Source of the DNA: Lachnospiraceae bacterium
Lineage (GTDB): Bacteria > Bacillota > Clostridia > Lachnospirales > Lachnospiraceae
NCBI GenBank assembly: GCA_017460885.1
Contig: JAFUAB010000024.1
Coordinates: forward strand, 1-49,981
DNA length: 49,981 nt
Direction: 5' to 3'
A model generated the notes under the pieces. The model was given only the letters and a program-made list of their open reading frames with translations. It had not been told where the DNA came from and made no database searches. Positions 24,287 to 33,478 of this stretch are shown piece by piece (position 1 is the first letter of the stretch; each line of letters starts with the position of its first letter). Both the position numbers and the translations under genes were made by a program.

Positions 24287-24388
24287 TATAGTCAACGAAT
24301 TTAGTAATCGCCGTATGGCGAGCCATAATGCCTGAATTTATGGCAGTTTTGGCTCGGCAAGGTGCAATTACTTAATTCGTTTACTATA
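24287..24388. repeat. Palindromic element, family 2 (complete copy)
   Basis: This 102-bp inverted repeat has arms of about 46 bases that begin TATAGTCAACGAATTTAGTA and TATAGTAAACGAATTAAGTA (read inward from each end), around a short centre. It could fold into one long hairpin. It fills most of the gap between leuA and gmd, ending 18 bases before the gmd start. A half copy lies at 36812-36850 in front of mbl. No coding capacity is present, as in a miniature inverted-repeat element. Confidence 0.85.
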
Positions 24389-24406
24389 ACTAACGACAGA
24401 AGTTCA

Positions 24407-26080
24407 TCAGTGTATGCCAAGTCTGTTCAATGCGGAGAAAATACCGCGCATTGACGCCCTGGTAATATTGGAGCTGACTCCTACGCCATAGGTTGCTTCT
24501 CCCGTATCAGCATTCATAAGATGTATGTAGGCAGCAGCCTGTGACTCGGCGCCGGCCTGTATCGCATGCTCATCATAATCAAGTATCTTGATATTGCAGC
24601 CGAATATCTCCTTGAGACCGCGGATAGTGGCATCCAAAGGTCCGTTCCCGACCGCATCAAAGGATTTTTCCGTTCCGTTATCCGTATACCTGACATGAAC
24701 TCTTGTATCGAACTCGGAATCGATATCGTCGCTTAAGTCGTCCACCTTCAGCTTGCGGAAATGAACAGGTTCCTTTTTGTTGAGATACTCCTCTCTGAAG
24801 GCATCCATGATCTGCTCCGGAGCAACCTCGCCCTGCTTTTCCGAGAGAGCCTGAATAACATTGGCGAATTCTCTGTGCATACTCTTCGGCAGCTTGAAGC
24901 CGAAATATGTATCCATGATAAATGCAACCCCGCCCTTTCCGGACTGGGAATTGATACGTACTATAGGCTCGTACTCCCTGCCTATGTCTGCCGGATCGAT
25001 GGGGAGATACGGAACCTGCCAGATATCTCCTCCCCTTTCCTTCATTGCTTTTACACCCTTGTTGATAGCATCCTGATGCGACCCGGAAAATGCAGTGAAC
25101 ACCAGCTTGCCGGCGTACGGGTGTCTCGGATGGATCGGTATCTTACAGCATCTCTCATATATCTCTATCGATTCGTTTACATTCTCTATGGCAAGCTCAG
25201 GATCGATGCCCTGACTGAACATATTATAAGCTATGTTGAGCACATCAACATTGCCTGTACGTTCTCCGTTGCCGAAGAGTGTTCCTTCCACTCTGTCCGC
25301 CCCCGCAAGTATAGCCAGTTCGGCCGTTGCCACGCCGGTGCCTCTGTCGTTATGGGGATGAACACTCAGGATGATCGACTCCCTGTTAGCCAGATGCCTG
25401 CTCATCCACTCTATGCGATCGGCAAATACATTGGGAGTGGTCATCTCCACTGTGGAAGGGAGATTGATGATCATCGGATCCTCCGGTGTGGGAGCCCACT
25501 CTGCGGTAACGGCATCGCAAACCTCAAGAGCATAGTCCAGCTCTGTGCCCGTAAAGCTCTCCGGAGAGTACTCAAGGATTATTTTGCCGGGAAATGCCGA
25601 CGCATGCCTCTTGACCATCTTCACGCCCTCTATGGCGATGTTCTTGATCTGTTCCCTGTCCATATTAAACACAACGTCTCTCTGAAGAGTGGATGTTGAA
25701 TTGTAAATATGCACGATAGCCTGCGGACAGCCCTGTATCGATTCAAAGGTTCTCTCCAGAAGTTCTTCGCGGCATTGGGTAAGGACCTGAACCTTAACAT
25801 CATCCGGGATCATCCTCCGTTCTATAAGCTGGCGCAGAAAGTCGAACTCGATCTGGCTGGCTGCGGGAAATCCCACCTCTATCTCTTTAAATCCGAGCTT
25901 GACCAGATACTGGAAAAACTCTATTTTTTCGTCTACAACCATGGGATCGATCAGTGCCTGATTTCCATCACGCAGATCCACGCTGCACCAGATCGGAGCT
26001 TTGGTGATCTCCTTGTTTGGCCATTCCCTTTCCGGATAATCCACTACGGGATTTTTTTGATATCTTTTGTAGTTTAACAT
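24407..26080 (-). CDS. leuA: 2-isopropylmalate synthase
   Basis: The 557-residue enzyme is of the long (yeast-like) LeuA class. The catalytic TIM barrel opens with SVDLRDGNQAL and has the metal-binding HPHNDRGTGVA. A C-terminal regulatory domain (about 430-557) ends in LNRLGIH. It condenses acetyl-CoA with 2-oxoisovalerate, the first step to leucine; the C-terminal domain gives leucine feedback in the family. The start is at 26080 (MLNYKRYQ) with AAGGA upstream, rather than at the ATG 15 bases before. Only 56 bases separate it from the HPr stop, with a hairpin between, so no leucine-sensing leader such as a T-box can fit. Confidence 0.95.
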   Translation of the reverse strand: MLNYKRYQKNPVVDYPEREWPNKEITKAPIWCSVDLRDGNQALIDPMVVDEKIEFFQYLVKLGFKEIEVGFPAASQIEFDFLRQLIERRMIPDDVKVQVLTQCREELLERTFESIQGCPQAIVHIYNSTSTLQRDVVFNMDREQIKNIAIEGVKMVKRHASAFPGKIILEYSPESFTGTELDYALEVCDAVTAEWAPTPEDPMIINLPSTVEMTTPNVFADRIEWMSRHLANRESIILSVHPHNDRGTGVATAELAILAGADRVEGTLFGNGERTGNVDVLNIAYNMFSQGIDPELAIENVNESIEIYERCCKIPIHPRHPYAGKLVFTAFSGSHQDAINKGVKAMKERGGDIWQVPYLPIDPADIGREYEPIVRINSQSGKGGVAFIMDTYFGFKLPKSMHREFANVIQALSEKQGEVAPEQIMDAFREEYLNKKEPVHFRKLKVDDLSDDIDSEFDTRVHVRYTDNGTEKSFDAVGNGPLDATIRGLKEIFGCNIKILDYDEHAIQAGAESQAAAYIHLMNADTGEATYGVGVSSNITRASMRGIFSALNRLGIH

Positions 26081-26102
26081 ATGACTTCCTTTCAAATGAT
26101 AT

Positions 26103-26126
26103 GAGCCCGCTGTGTTCAGCGGGCTC
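26103..26126 (-). terminator. Hairpin between ptsH and leuA
   Basis: GAGCCCGCTG and CAGCGGGCTC form a perfect 10-bp stem with a 4-base loop. On the minus strand the following bases are ATATCATTTG, a poor U-run, so termination would be partial. It may reduce read-through from ptsH into leuA or stabilise a processed end. Confidence 0.55.
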
Positions 26127-26136
26127 GTAAATCTAC

Positions 26137-26400
26137 TTATTCCCCTAATCCGGACTCAATAGCAGATACAAGGGAATTGAGAGCTTCCTCCTCGTCCGCC
26201 CCGTCACAGTGTATCTCTATCTCATCTCCGCATTTGACACAAGCACCCAGAACGCTCAAAACGCTTTTAGCATTGGCCGTGTTTTCTCTGAAAGTGAAGG
26301 TTATCAGCGATTTAAACTGCATTGCCTCCTTGCAAAGAACCCCGGCCGGGCGTAGGTGAAGGCCTGTAGGATTCTTGATCGTTACTTTCTGGCTTACCAT
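26137..26400 (-). CDS. ptsH: HPr-family phosphocarrier protein
   Basis: The 87-residue protein has the phosphoryl-accepting histidine in NPTGLHLRPAG (position 15) and the regulatory serine region NAKSVLSVLG (Ser46 position). It passes phosphate from Enzyme I to sugar-specific PTS proteins, and in Gram-positives Ser46 phosphorylation drives carbon catabolite control. GGAGGGG precedes the ATG. A Crh-like or other HPr paralogue is possible, but His15 is present. No ptsI gene follows. Confidence 0.93.
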   Translation of the reverse strand: MVSQKVTIKNPTGLHLRPAGVLCKEAMQFKSLITFTFRENTANAKSVLSVLGACVKCGDEIEIHCDGADEEEALNSLVSAIESGLGE

Positions 26401-26424
26401 TTATAGTACCCCTCCAATATCATA

Positions 26425-26453
26425 AATATACCATTTTGTCAGAATATTATCAA
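26425..26453 (-). promoter_or_regulatory. ptsH promoter overlapping the end of cdaR
   Basis: On the minus strand TTGATA (26453-26448) and TATATT (26430-26425) are separated by 17 bases. The -35 overlaps the cdaR stop codon. This gives ptsH, and possibly leuA, its own start independent of the cda operon. Confidence 0.65.
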
Positions 26454-27715
26454 GTCTCGGCAAGAACGAACCACACCTGCACCGCAGAGGCAATTTTTAA
26501 CGGTTTGCCGTCATAGTTGAAATCCAGTGTGACATGGTAATTCTCTCCAACCCTGTCTTCCTGTTCAAGTATTCCCTCCAGATCCGCCACAGCCTGTATG
26601 CCGTTCTCATCTATAACGCTCAGGTTCTGTGAAAGACCTCGAACGGAAACATTATATGATCCCTCCGGGTCAACAATTTCTACCCTGTACCCCTCCGGAA
26701 CGTTTTCCCATACTATATCCGAAGCATTCAGGCGCAGCGTTCTCGTTGTAACCTCCTGTATGGAAACAGTGACCGTCACATTGCCGTTAAAGGTCGAATC
26801 CGCAAGTTTGATCGAATTCTGCAGGTATTTGCCCACATCGATCACAACCTGCATATCACCTGCCTGTCCGGTAATATTGATCGGTTCATCTATATCTATC
26901 GATTCGATCGATGACAGAACGGACGACTTACCGGCTACCAGTATCGTTTCCGGATCACAGGTGATGGTACCTGTGGCTTCATATCCGTCGGCGGGAACCC
27001 CCGTAGTCGTAAAGTTCAATCCGACCCGTTTGGTCTGAAGCATCTCAACCTTCACCCGTACGCTGTTAATATTGGATGTGATCGTACTCGATCTGATGGT
27101 ATTACCCTCCGCATCCATAAGCACTATATCGGCATCGGTTATGATATCCTGCGTAAACCCCGTGACGGAGACGCTTGCTTCAGCCCTGACCACCTGATCG
27201 ATCAGTGATTCGGGACCGGAGATCCTGATCTGGTTCTCATCGGCGGTGATATCCCCGATCATATATCCCTCGTTGACTGCTCCCGAAGTCACAGTGGAAA
27301 GAGCCAGCGTCTTGGACTGCTTGGTCTCAACGGTCAGCTGCACACTGTCAAAATTGCCCTTGATGCTCTCCAGCTGAGAATTATACTTATTTGTCCCGAA
27401 CGTAATGGGAACGGTGTTGGCCGCTGTCAGATTCCTAAAATCGGCTTCGGCATAAACATTTTCCGAACCAAGCGAATCAATTATCGAACGGGGTGCACGT
27501 ATGGTCACGGTATCAACTATATCCGTTCCGTCCTCAACTTCGTAGACCTTGCCGGTATCGGTTATGACATTTGTGTTCAGAAACTTGACCTTAACATTGC
27601 TGATGCGAAGTGATGTTGTGGGATCATTGATATTGGTAACCACAAGCCAGAGTATCAGTGCGAACAAAACGGAGCCGAGCTTGAGGCCCCAGTTGTCGAA
27701 GATCTTATGCTTCAT
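26450..27715 (-). CDS. cdaR: YbbR-domain protein CdaR, regulator of diadenylate cyclase
   Basis: The 421-residue protein has a short cytoplasmic N-terminus, one membrane helix (LGSVLFALILWLVVTNI) and about four extracytoplasmic YbbR repeats of ~80-90 residues. Repeat motifs such as GYMIGDITADENQIRISGP and EATGTITCDPETILVAG are visible. CdaR proteins bind CdaA at the membrane and tune c-di-AMP synthesis. The start at 27715 has GAGGGGG 6 bases upstream and overlaps cdaA by 11 bases, so the two are translationally coupled. An in-frame ATG at 27772 would overlap cdaA far more. Confidence 0.92.
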   Translation of the reverse strand: MKHKIFDNWGLKLGSVLFALILWLVVTNINDPTTSLRISNVKVKFLNTNVITDTGKVYEVEDGTDIVDTVTIRAPRSIIDSLGSENVYAEADFRNLTAANTVPITFGTNKYNSQLESIKGNFDSVQLTVETKQSKTLALSTVTSGAVNEGYMIGDITADENQIRISGPESLIDQVVRAEASVSVTGFTQDIITDADIVLMDAEGNTIRSSTITSNINSVRVKVEMLQTKRVGLNFTTTGVPADGYEATGTITCDPETILVAGKSSVLSSIESIDIDEPINITGQAGDMQVVIDVGKYLQNSIKLADSTFNGNVTVTVSIQEVTTRTLRLNASDIVWENVPEGYRVEIVDPEGSYNVSVRGLSQNLSVIDENGIQAVADLEGILEQEDRVGENYHVTLDFNYDGKPLKIASAVQVWFVLAET

Positions 27716-28595
27716 TTGCGGCCCCCTCTCTTCCTTTATTTCTGCGGATCTTCCGCTTCCTGACTTCCTCAACGGGTTTGTTCTGTATCTCGCTCAGGCG
27801 CTCCTTCAGACGATCCGGATCCTTAATGGTCTCCAGCTGTCCCTTGTAAGCTACGGATATGGCGCCCGTCTCCTCTGACACGATCACGGTCATGGAATCG
27901 GTTGCTTCCGAGATCCCCACCGCCGCTCTGTGTCGTGTACCGAGATGCTTCGGCAGTCTCATATTATCAGAGAGAGGCAGATAGCATGTTGCGGATCTGA
28001 CCCTGTCGCCGCCTATGATCACGGCTCCGTCATGCAGCGGAGTGTTCTTTTCAAAAATATTTATCAGAAGCTGGCTCGTCACCGCACCGTCAACTTCGAT
28101 ACCGGTACGGTCATACTCCTCCAGACTCTGATTTTGCTCTATAACTATCAGCGCGCCAGTTTTAACCTTGCCCATTTCCACGCAGGCACGTACTATCTCG
28201 TTGATCGTCTTATCCGAAAACCTTCCCTCATCGCCGGAGGTCGTTTTGATATTATCGGACACAAAACTGGTAAGGAAATTGTTCTCACCCAGGTCTTCAA
28301 GTGCCTTACGCAGCTCCGGCTGAAGGACAACAACGATAGAGATGGCCACTACGCTCAAAGCATTGCGCACCAGCCATATGATCGTATTCATCCCCGTAAT
28401 CTCCGCAACAAGAATAAAAGCCAGTATCACCAATACTCCCTTGAAAAGTGACCAGGCTTTTGTTTTCCGCAGCCATTTCAGTATATGATAGATCAAAAAG
28501 GATATGATCAGTATCTCGATGAAATCGGCGACATGCATTCGCGGAAGATGCAGATCTTTGATATTTGTAGTAAGAAATTGAACAATCTGCTGCAT
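27705..28595 (-). CDS. cdaA: Diadenylate cyclase CdaA (c-di-AMP synthase)
   Basis: The 296-residue protein has three membrane helices in the first ~100 residues, then a DAC catalytic domain with the DGA motif (LHDGAVIIGGDRV) and the RHR motif (GTRHRAAVGISE). It makes c-di-AMP from two ATP, a second messenger controlling potassium and osmolyte balance in Firmicutes. The C-terminal basic tail (KRKIRRNKGR) overlaps the cdaR start. It follows an uncharacterised membrane protein gene by 8 bases, so that protein is probably co-expressed. Confidence 0.96.
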   Translation of the reverse strand: MQQIVQFLTTNIKDLHLPRMHVADFIEILIISFLIYHILKWLRKTKAWSLFKGVLVILAFILVAEITGMNTIIWLVRNALSVVAISIVVVLQPELRKALEDLGENNFLTSFVSDNIKTTSGDEGRFSDKTINEIVRACVEMGKVKTGALIVIEQNQSLEEYDRTGIEVDGAVTSQLLINIFEKNTPLHDGAVIIGGDRVRSATCYLPLSDNMRLPKHLGTRHRAAVGISEATDSMTVIVSEETGAISVAYKGQLETIKDPDRLKERLSEIQNKPVEEVRKRKIRRNKGREGAANEA

Positions 28596-28603
28596 CGAAA
28601 AAA

Positions 28604-29554
28604 TCAGTTACCTTTATCAATATGTTTCTTGCTTGAATTTATCCTCTTAACTTTCTTGTGGGTATTCGGAACGGTAACCTTCGGAATAGCCTTGACATAA
28701 TAGTAATAGTCATCGTCCTCGAACTGGAGCTTCTCCGTGCGGGAATAATCAACATGGAAAAACAGGAACTGGATCACCACCCCGACAACTGCCGCAAGTA
28801 CGGATCCGACTATCAACCCACCGCTGGAGATATGTGTATCAAAAATGATGTCGAATATCAGGATCAGAACTATGTCCGCTATGATCCCGACACCGATAGC
28901 GATATACCATGAGTAAACCAGTTTCAGCCGGCTGATGCCGTATACGATAAGTATGGTTATTGCAAACGCGCACACGATAGCGAGCATTGGCTTGTTATCC
29001 AATACCGTATCGATAACAAACTTAAGCCTCGTCGTCATCTCCTCCTCGGCAAGTGAGGTGATGGAACCGGCTCCTCCGACAAGTGCTTCAAGAACATAAT
29101 ACACTATCACGCCACAGGCCACCGACACAGCCGACGAAGGTCCTCCGAGCAGTCCTGCAGCTATGGGCATCACATAAGGAACCCCCATTATAAACGTGAC
29201 AGGAGTCAGCAACACCGCTATAGTATCCTTTGGTGAAAATCTGAAATAAAGCAAAAACAGGATACAGAAAAGTGCCGCCACAACCAGAAAGCATTCCAGT
29301 GAAAGCTTATACATGTGAAGTATCACAAATACGGCAGCGATAAATACGGTGAAATTCAACGGCATAAACGAACACATGAGCGCCGCCATCAATACTATCG
29401 CGATATTGTTCAATCTGGGCATATACCCAAGTCTTTTGTTGATTATAAGCAGGCAGATCAAGCTTATAAGAAATTTAATGACCGGCAGTACAAAAGCCTC
29501 ATACTTACTGTAAAACTGCTTAAGCATCTGCCTGGCCATGACAAGCGATGTCAT
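28604..29554 (-). CDS. Uncharacterised polytopic membrane protein upstream of cdaA
   Basis: The 316-residue protein has about nine or ten predicted membrane helices. A cytoplasmic-looking C-terminal tail is rich in acidic and tyrosine residues, then basic (EDDDYYYYVKAIPKVTVP, followed by a Lys-rich end). I do not recognise a functional family. The start is set at 29554 because GGAGG lies 6 bases before that ATG, whereas the ATG at 29560 directly abuts it. It lies between a small membrane protein and cdaA in a tight gene run, so a role tied to c-di-AMP or osmotic control is possible but unproven. Confidence 0.8.
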   Translation of the reverse strand: MTSLVMARQMLKQFYSKYEAFVLPVIKFLISLICLLIINKRLGYMPRLNNIAIVLMAALMCSFMPLNFTVFIAAVFVILHMYKLSLECFLVVAALFCILFLLYFRFSPKDTIAVLLTPVTFIMGVPYVMPIAAGLLGGPSSAVSVACGVIVYYVLEALVGGAGSITSLAEEEMTTRLKFVIDTVLDNKPMLAIVCAFAITILIVYGISRLKLVYSWYIAIGVGIIADIVLILIFDIIFDTHISSGGLIVGSVLAAVVGVVIQFLFFHVDYSRTEKLQFEDDDYYYYVKAIPKVTVPNTHKKVKRINSSKKHIDKGN

Positions 29555-29566
29555 ATGCATCCTCCG

Positions 29567-29956
29567 TCAGTCTTCATCGTAATTTTTCGAGAGTTTGTTG
29601 AGATTATGCACATACATCCGCAGATTCTTACGTGCCACAGCATAACGCCACGTAAAAACAATGTACGTGATGACCGAATATACTCCGATAAACACAACAT
29701 ATTTGGTCAGGATATCCTTTGCATATTCAAGAAGATCCATCTTGTATATCTCGATCATAAAATTCTCGAAATTATATATAACATAACCCCCGAGTATGAT
29801 GCCGAATATCACCGTGCCGGCCACGATACTCTTGAGTACCTGCCAGCCGATATAATCGCCTCTGAAATATTGCCATATACTCGCGTTATGCTTCTCCTCG
29901 TTCTTTTCGAACGAAGCAAGTCTCGCCATGAGAGCTATTCTCTCGGGATCCAGCAT
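29567..29956 (-). CDS. Uncharacterised small membrane protein
   Basis: The 129-residue protein has a soluble N-terminus (MLDPERIALMARLASFEKNE) and two membrane helices (about 43-62 and 85-105). Aromatic and basic residues follow the second helix, and the tail ends NKLSKNYDED. I do not recognise a family. GGGAGGT precedes the ATG. It stands 6-12 bases from the larger membrane protein gene and 22 bases after yvyF, so it belongs to the same transcript. It could be a partner of the 316-residue protein. Confidence 0.78.
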   Translation of the reverse strand: MLDPERIALMARLASFEKNEEKHNASIWQYFRGDYIGWQVLKSIVAGTVIFGIILGGYVIYNFENFMIEIYKMDLLEYAKDILTKYVVFIGVYSVITYIVFTWRYAVARKNLRMYVHNLNKLSKNYDED

Positions 29957-29978
29957 ATTTTACCTCCCGGATCTCCTG

Positions 29979-30380
29979 TCAGCCCAGGAATCTCATCTTG
30001 GGGCCGCCGGTCTTATCATCCTTGGCAGGCTGGGATACGGTCGGCTGCTGGTATACGTTATTCAGACTGTTGGCCATCGAAGCCTTACATTTGGCGCAGA
30101 ATCTTCCGCTGGTGATGGGTGCCCCGCACTGCTCGCACCCGAGTTCGAGAGAACCCTCTGCAAACTCAAGTCTCTCCTCACGGATCCACTGGCGGATCTG
30201 ACCGGGATCGACATCACACGCCTCTGCAACATCAGTCACACCTACGCCTTTGTTATCCTGAATGTATTTCTTTACTTCCTGGAATTTCTCTTCTCTTTTT
30301 TCACGACAGGCCGGACAGATAATCGGACCTGTTATATAGTTGAACATTTTGCCGCAGCCTCTGCAATTCCTTACATCCAT
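29979..30380 (-). CDS. YvyF-like flagellar-region regulatory protein
   Basis: The 133-residue protein has an N-terminal zinc-finger-like CRGCGKMF ... ICPACREK pair, a helix-turn-helix-like centre (GVTDVAEACDVDPGQIRQWI) and a second Cys pair (CEQCGAPITSGRFCAKC). This is the architecture of the YvyF/TIGR03826 flagellar-operon family, which in Bacillus also follows comFC, as here. The start at 30380 has AGGGG 8 bases before; an in-frame ATG 30 bases upstream lacks a site. It is probably a regulator of motility genes. Confidence 0.8.
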   Translation of the reverse strand: MDVRNCRGCGKMFNYITGPIICPACREKREEKFQEVKKYIQDNKGVGVTDVAEACDVDPGQIRQWIREERLEFAEGSLELGCEQCGAPITSGRFCAKCKASMANSLNNVYQQPTVSQPAKDDKTGGPKMRFLG

Positions 30381-30446
30381 AATTGATTTCCCCTTTCTGT
30401 TTATGATCACAAGATGACAAGCTCATCAGGGAGCAATTCCGGTCAT

Positions 30447-31184
30447 TTATACGCCCTTTCCGATAGATAGTGTCGCAAAGTAAACATTCTCGGCTCCGGC
30501 CGCTTTTAAAACCCGTGCAGCCTCATCTATGGTAGCACCGGTGGTATATATATCATCTATGATTACAATCGTCTTTAATTTTACATCATTTGAGGTTATT
30601 TTGAAAGCCCCCCTCAAAATATTGTTGCGCTCCTCGGGCGTAAGATCCTTGAGCGGAGACGTCTTCTTCTCCCTGATCAACAGACCGTCATATACCGGTA
30701 TACCGATCCGTCTGCCGAGTTCACGTGCAAGAACCGATGCCTGGTTATATCCTCTGGTCCTCATTTTGGAGCTGTGGATCGGGATCGGAATAAGAGCATC
30801 CGGGCGCAGTCTTCTCAGATCACCGCCCAGTTTGGCGGCCATCTGTTTACCGTACCACACCGCATATTCACGTCTCCCTCGATACTTGAACCTGTATATC
30901 GAATCGGACACGGAATTATACTCAAACAGTGAAAAACCCCGCTTGAAATCATGATGCCTTCTTTCACAGTCCCTGCAGTATTCCCGGGAGTCCGGTACCG
31001 GTTTTCCGCATTTGCAGCACACATCGCCCTCAACATATCTGATCCGGTTTTCGCATTCCGGACACGAAAGCGCCCCGAACGGCCTGACCGGTCTGTCACA
31101 CACGGGACATCTCCCGGGAAAGATCAGGCTGACCGCCATTTCATATATTTTCTTTATTATTTTCCGAATGTTTCTTTTATCCAT
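30447..31184 (-). CDS. comFC: ComF-family amidophosphoribosyltransferase-like protein
   Basis: The 245-residue protein has an N-terminal double zinc-finger (CPVCDRPV ... CPECENR, CCKCGKPV ... CRDCERR), then a phosphoribosyltransferase fold with the PRPP loop IVIIDDIYTTGAT. ComFC takes part in DNA uptake or recombination during natural competence in Bacillus and Helicobacter. It starts right after the recD2 stop (TGAAATG), so translation is coupled to the helicase gene. Together recD2-comFC suggests a DNA-processing pair; other competence genes are not in the window. Confidence 0.9.
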   Translation of the reverse strand: MDKRNIRKIIKKIYEMAVSLIFPGRCPVCDRPVRPFGALSCPECENRIRYVEGDVCCKCGKPVPDSREYCRDCERRHHDFKRGFSLFEYNSVSDSIYRFKYRGRREYAVWYGKQMAAKLGGDLRRLRPDALIPIPIHSSKMRTRGYNQASVLARELGRRIGIPVYDGLLIREKKTSPLKDLTPEERNNILRGAFKITSNDVKLKTIVIIDDIYTTGATIDEAARVLKAAGAENVYFATLSIGKGV

Positions 31185-31185
31185 T

Positions 31186-33429
31186 TCAGATCATTTCCCG
31201 TATACGCCTTTCAAGTCCTGTGTTTCTGAGGATCTCTCTGGTATTGTCCACCATTGCGCGGACGGTCGCCTCGCTTCCGAGAATGATCACGCATTTTTTC
31301 GCACGCGTTATCGCGGTATACAGAAGGTTTCGGTTCATAAGCTGCGGCATACCGGATAAGAGAGGCAGCAGCACCGCCGGATACTCACTGCCCTGCGACT
31401 TGTGAATAGTGACAGCATACGCAAGCTCCAATTCCTCAAGATGTATCTGATCATAGACCACCTGCCTGCCCTCATCGAATTCAACGATGATCATCCTCTC
31501 ATGCTCATTGATCGAAATTATCCTGCCCAGATCTCCGTTAAACACCCCGGTACCGGACTGAACAGGTATATTATACATACCGACAACATTCCACTCGGTC
31601 TGGTAGTTGTTTTTTATCTGCATCACCTTGTCGCCCTCGCGAAACCTGATACTCCCGGATTCAAGCTCTCTCTTCATCGGAGAGGGCGGATTGATATACT
31701 CCTGCAATATCTCGTTCAGTCTTTCCACGCCAAGCGGCCCCTTGCGCATCGGAGTCAGCACCTGCATATCAAACGGCGATGCCCCGACATATTCGGCAAA
31801 GTTACCCTGTCTGCCGGTTATCAGATCGACCATATGCTTGCAGATCACGCGTACATCATCTCTCGGCAGAAAAAAGAAATCCCTGCTCTTATTATCCAGC
31901 CTGGGATAATGCCCCATACGTATATTGTGTGCGTTGATGATGATATCCGAATCCGCTACCTGCCTGAATACCTCGGTCAGTTGGACAACCCTGAAGGCTC
32001 CGGAGCCGATCAGGTCTCTGAGAACCTGTCCGGGGCCTACGCTGGGAAGCTGATCCACATCTCCGACCATGATCAGTCTCGTTCCGGGAATGATCGCCAG
32101 CAGCAGTGCCCTGAAAAGAAAGATATCCACCATCGACATCTCATCCAGGATTATCACATCCGCTTCCAGCGGATTATCCTCGTTGCGTTCGAATCTCGCT
32201 CTTGTGCTGTCATCATCAGGATTACTGGAAAGCTCAAGCATCCGGTGTATGGTTTTGGCTTCATATCCTGTGGCTTCCGTCATCCGCTTGGCCGCACGTC
32301 CCGTGGGTGCCGCCAGCATTATATCCATGCCCTCATCGCTGAAATACCGGATCATGGCATTGATCGTAGTGGTTTTTCCGGTGCCGGGGCCCCCGGTAAC
32401 GATCAGTATTCCCTCTGTAGCCGCCGCCTTCACGGCTTCCCTCTGGAGCTCATCAAACTCCATATCCAGTTCCTTCTCAAGCCCGGAAATCTTTGCTTCC
32501 GTTACAGTTTCCTCTGCGCCTTCCTTCAGCGTGGAAATATGTATATTCAGCTCACTTAGCAGGGCTGCACATTTGAGTTCACAATAATAGTGCTCCGGGA
32601 CATAAACGTGACTCTCGCCGTCTTCGGATTCGTTTTTGATCAGGATCCTTTTTTCGGCCGCCAGATTCATAATACCCTCAGACACCAGATCGTCAGGCAC
32701 TCCCAACAGCTCGGAGCATCGACCGGTCAGTTCCTTCATCGTCAGAAACATATCTCCGTCCAATGACGATCTCGACAGTTCGTACAATATCCCGGCCGAG
32801 ATGCGGTACTCGGAATCCGTATCTATCCCGGCTGCTCTGGCGATCTCATCCGCTGTTTTAAAGCCAATGCCTTTGAACTCATCTGCAAGCCGGTAAGGGT
32901 TTTCCCTCATTATCCTGTATATCCCGTCTCCGAACTGATCATAGATCTGGGTTGCCAGACTGACCTTAAGACCGTATTTCTGAAGAAAGATCACAGCCTC
33001 CCTGGTCTGGCTTTTTTCCATATACTGCACAGCGATCTCCCGGGCTTTACGTTCGCTGATGCCCTTGATCTCAGCCAGTCTCTCGGGTTCCTTTTCCAGT
33101 ATCTCAATGGTTTGCTCGCCGAAATGGGCAATGATCCTGTCTGCGAGTTTCTCTCCGATCCCTTTTATGGCTCCGCCTCCCATATACCTTCGCAGGCTTT
33201 CGATATCGTCATTGGGAAGTCTTTCATATACGGTGACATTGAGCTGTTCGCCAAAGGAAGGATGGTTTTTCCACTCTCCTTCAACACGTGCGTTTTCACC
33301 GGGATCGATACCCGGCAGAACTCCTACACACAGGATCTTTCCGGATGTGCAGGACAGTTCAAAAACCGTGAAGCCGTTCTCCTCCTGGCGAAATATTATG
33401 TTTTCAACATAGCCTTTATACTGTTCCAT
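31186..33429 (-). CDS. recD2: RecD2-type ATP-dependent DNA helicase
   Basis: The 747-residue superfamily 1B helicase has an N-terminal OB/helix-hairpin-helix region with GGGAIKGIGEKLADRII and AEIKGISERKAREIA. The motor has Walker A GGPGTGKTTTINAM, the DEMSM Walker B, and motif VI AVTIHKSQGSEYPAV near the C-terminus. RecD2 acts in genome maintenance and mismatch or recombination repair, without RecBC. No clear ribosome site precedes the ATG, but the length and N-terminus match the family. It is followed by comFC with no gap. Confidence 0.95.
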   Translation of the reverse strand: MEQYKGYVENIIFRQEENGFTVFELSCTSGKILCVGVLPGIDPGENARVEGEWKNHPSFGEQLNVTVYERLPNDDIESLRRYMGGGAIKGIGEKLADRIIAHFGEQTIEILEKEPERLAEIKGISERKAREIAVQYMEKSQTREAVIFLQKYGLKVSLATQIYDQFGDGIYRIMRENPYRLADEFKGIGFKTADEIARAAGIDTDSEYRISAGILYELSRSSLDGDMFLTMKELTGRCSELLGVPDDLVSEGIMNLAAEKRILIKNESEDGESHVYVPEHYYCELKCAALLSELNIHISTLKEGAEETVTEAKISGLEKELDMEFDELQREAVKAAATEGILIVTGGPGTGKTTTINAMIRYFSDEGMDIMLAAPTGRAAKRMTEATGYEAKTIHRMLELSSNPDDDSTRARFERNEDNPLEADVIILDEMSMVDIFLFRALLLAIIPGTRLIMVGDVDQLPSVGPGQVLRDLIGSGAFRVVQLTEVFRQVADSDIIINAHNIRMGHYPRLDNKSRDFFFLPRDDVRVICKHMVDLITGRQGNFAEYVGASPFDMQVLTPMRKGPLGVERLNEILQEYINPPSPMKRELESGSIRFREGDKVMQIKNNYQTEWNVVGMYNIPVQSGTGVFNGDLGRIISINEHERMIIVEFDEGRQVVYDQIHLEELELAYAVTIHKSQGSEYPAVLLPLLSGMPQLMNRNLLYTAITRAKKCVIILGSEATVRAMVDNTREILRNTGLERRIREMI

Positions 33430-33478
33430 TTACACTTGGGAAAAGACTGGATTAATCTTTTCTTAGAATACAAAGAGA

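Noticed and set aside
24761-25699. 312-codon plus-strand frame inside leuA
   Set aside because: It is fully antisense to the well-supported leuA gene and has Cys/His/Arg-rich shadow composition with no ribosome site. Similar long antisense frames over recD2 and mbl were rejected for the same reason.
26081-26136. T-box or leucine leader upstream of leuA
   Set aside because: Only 56 bases separate leuA from ptsH, almost all taken by a simple hairpin and the ribosome site, so no T-box core can fit.
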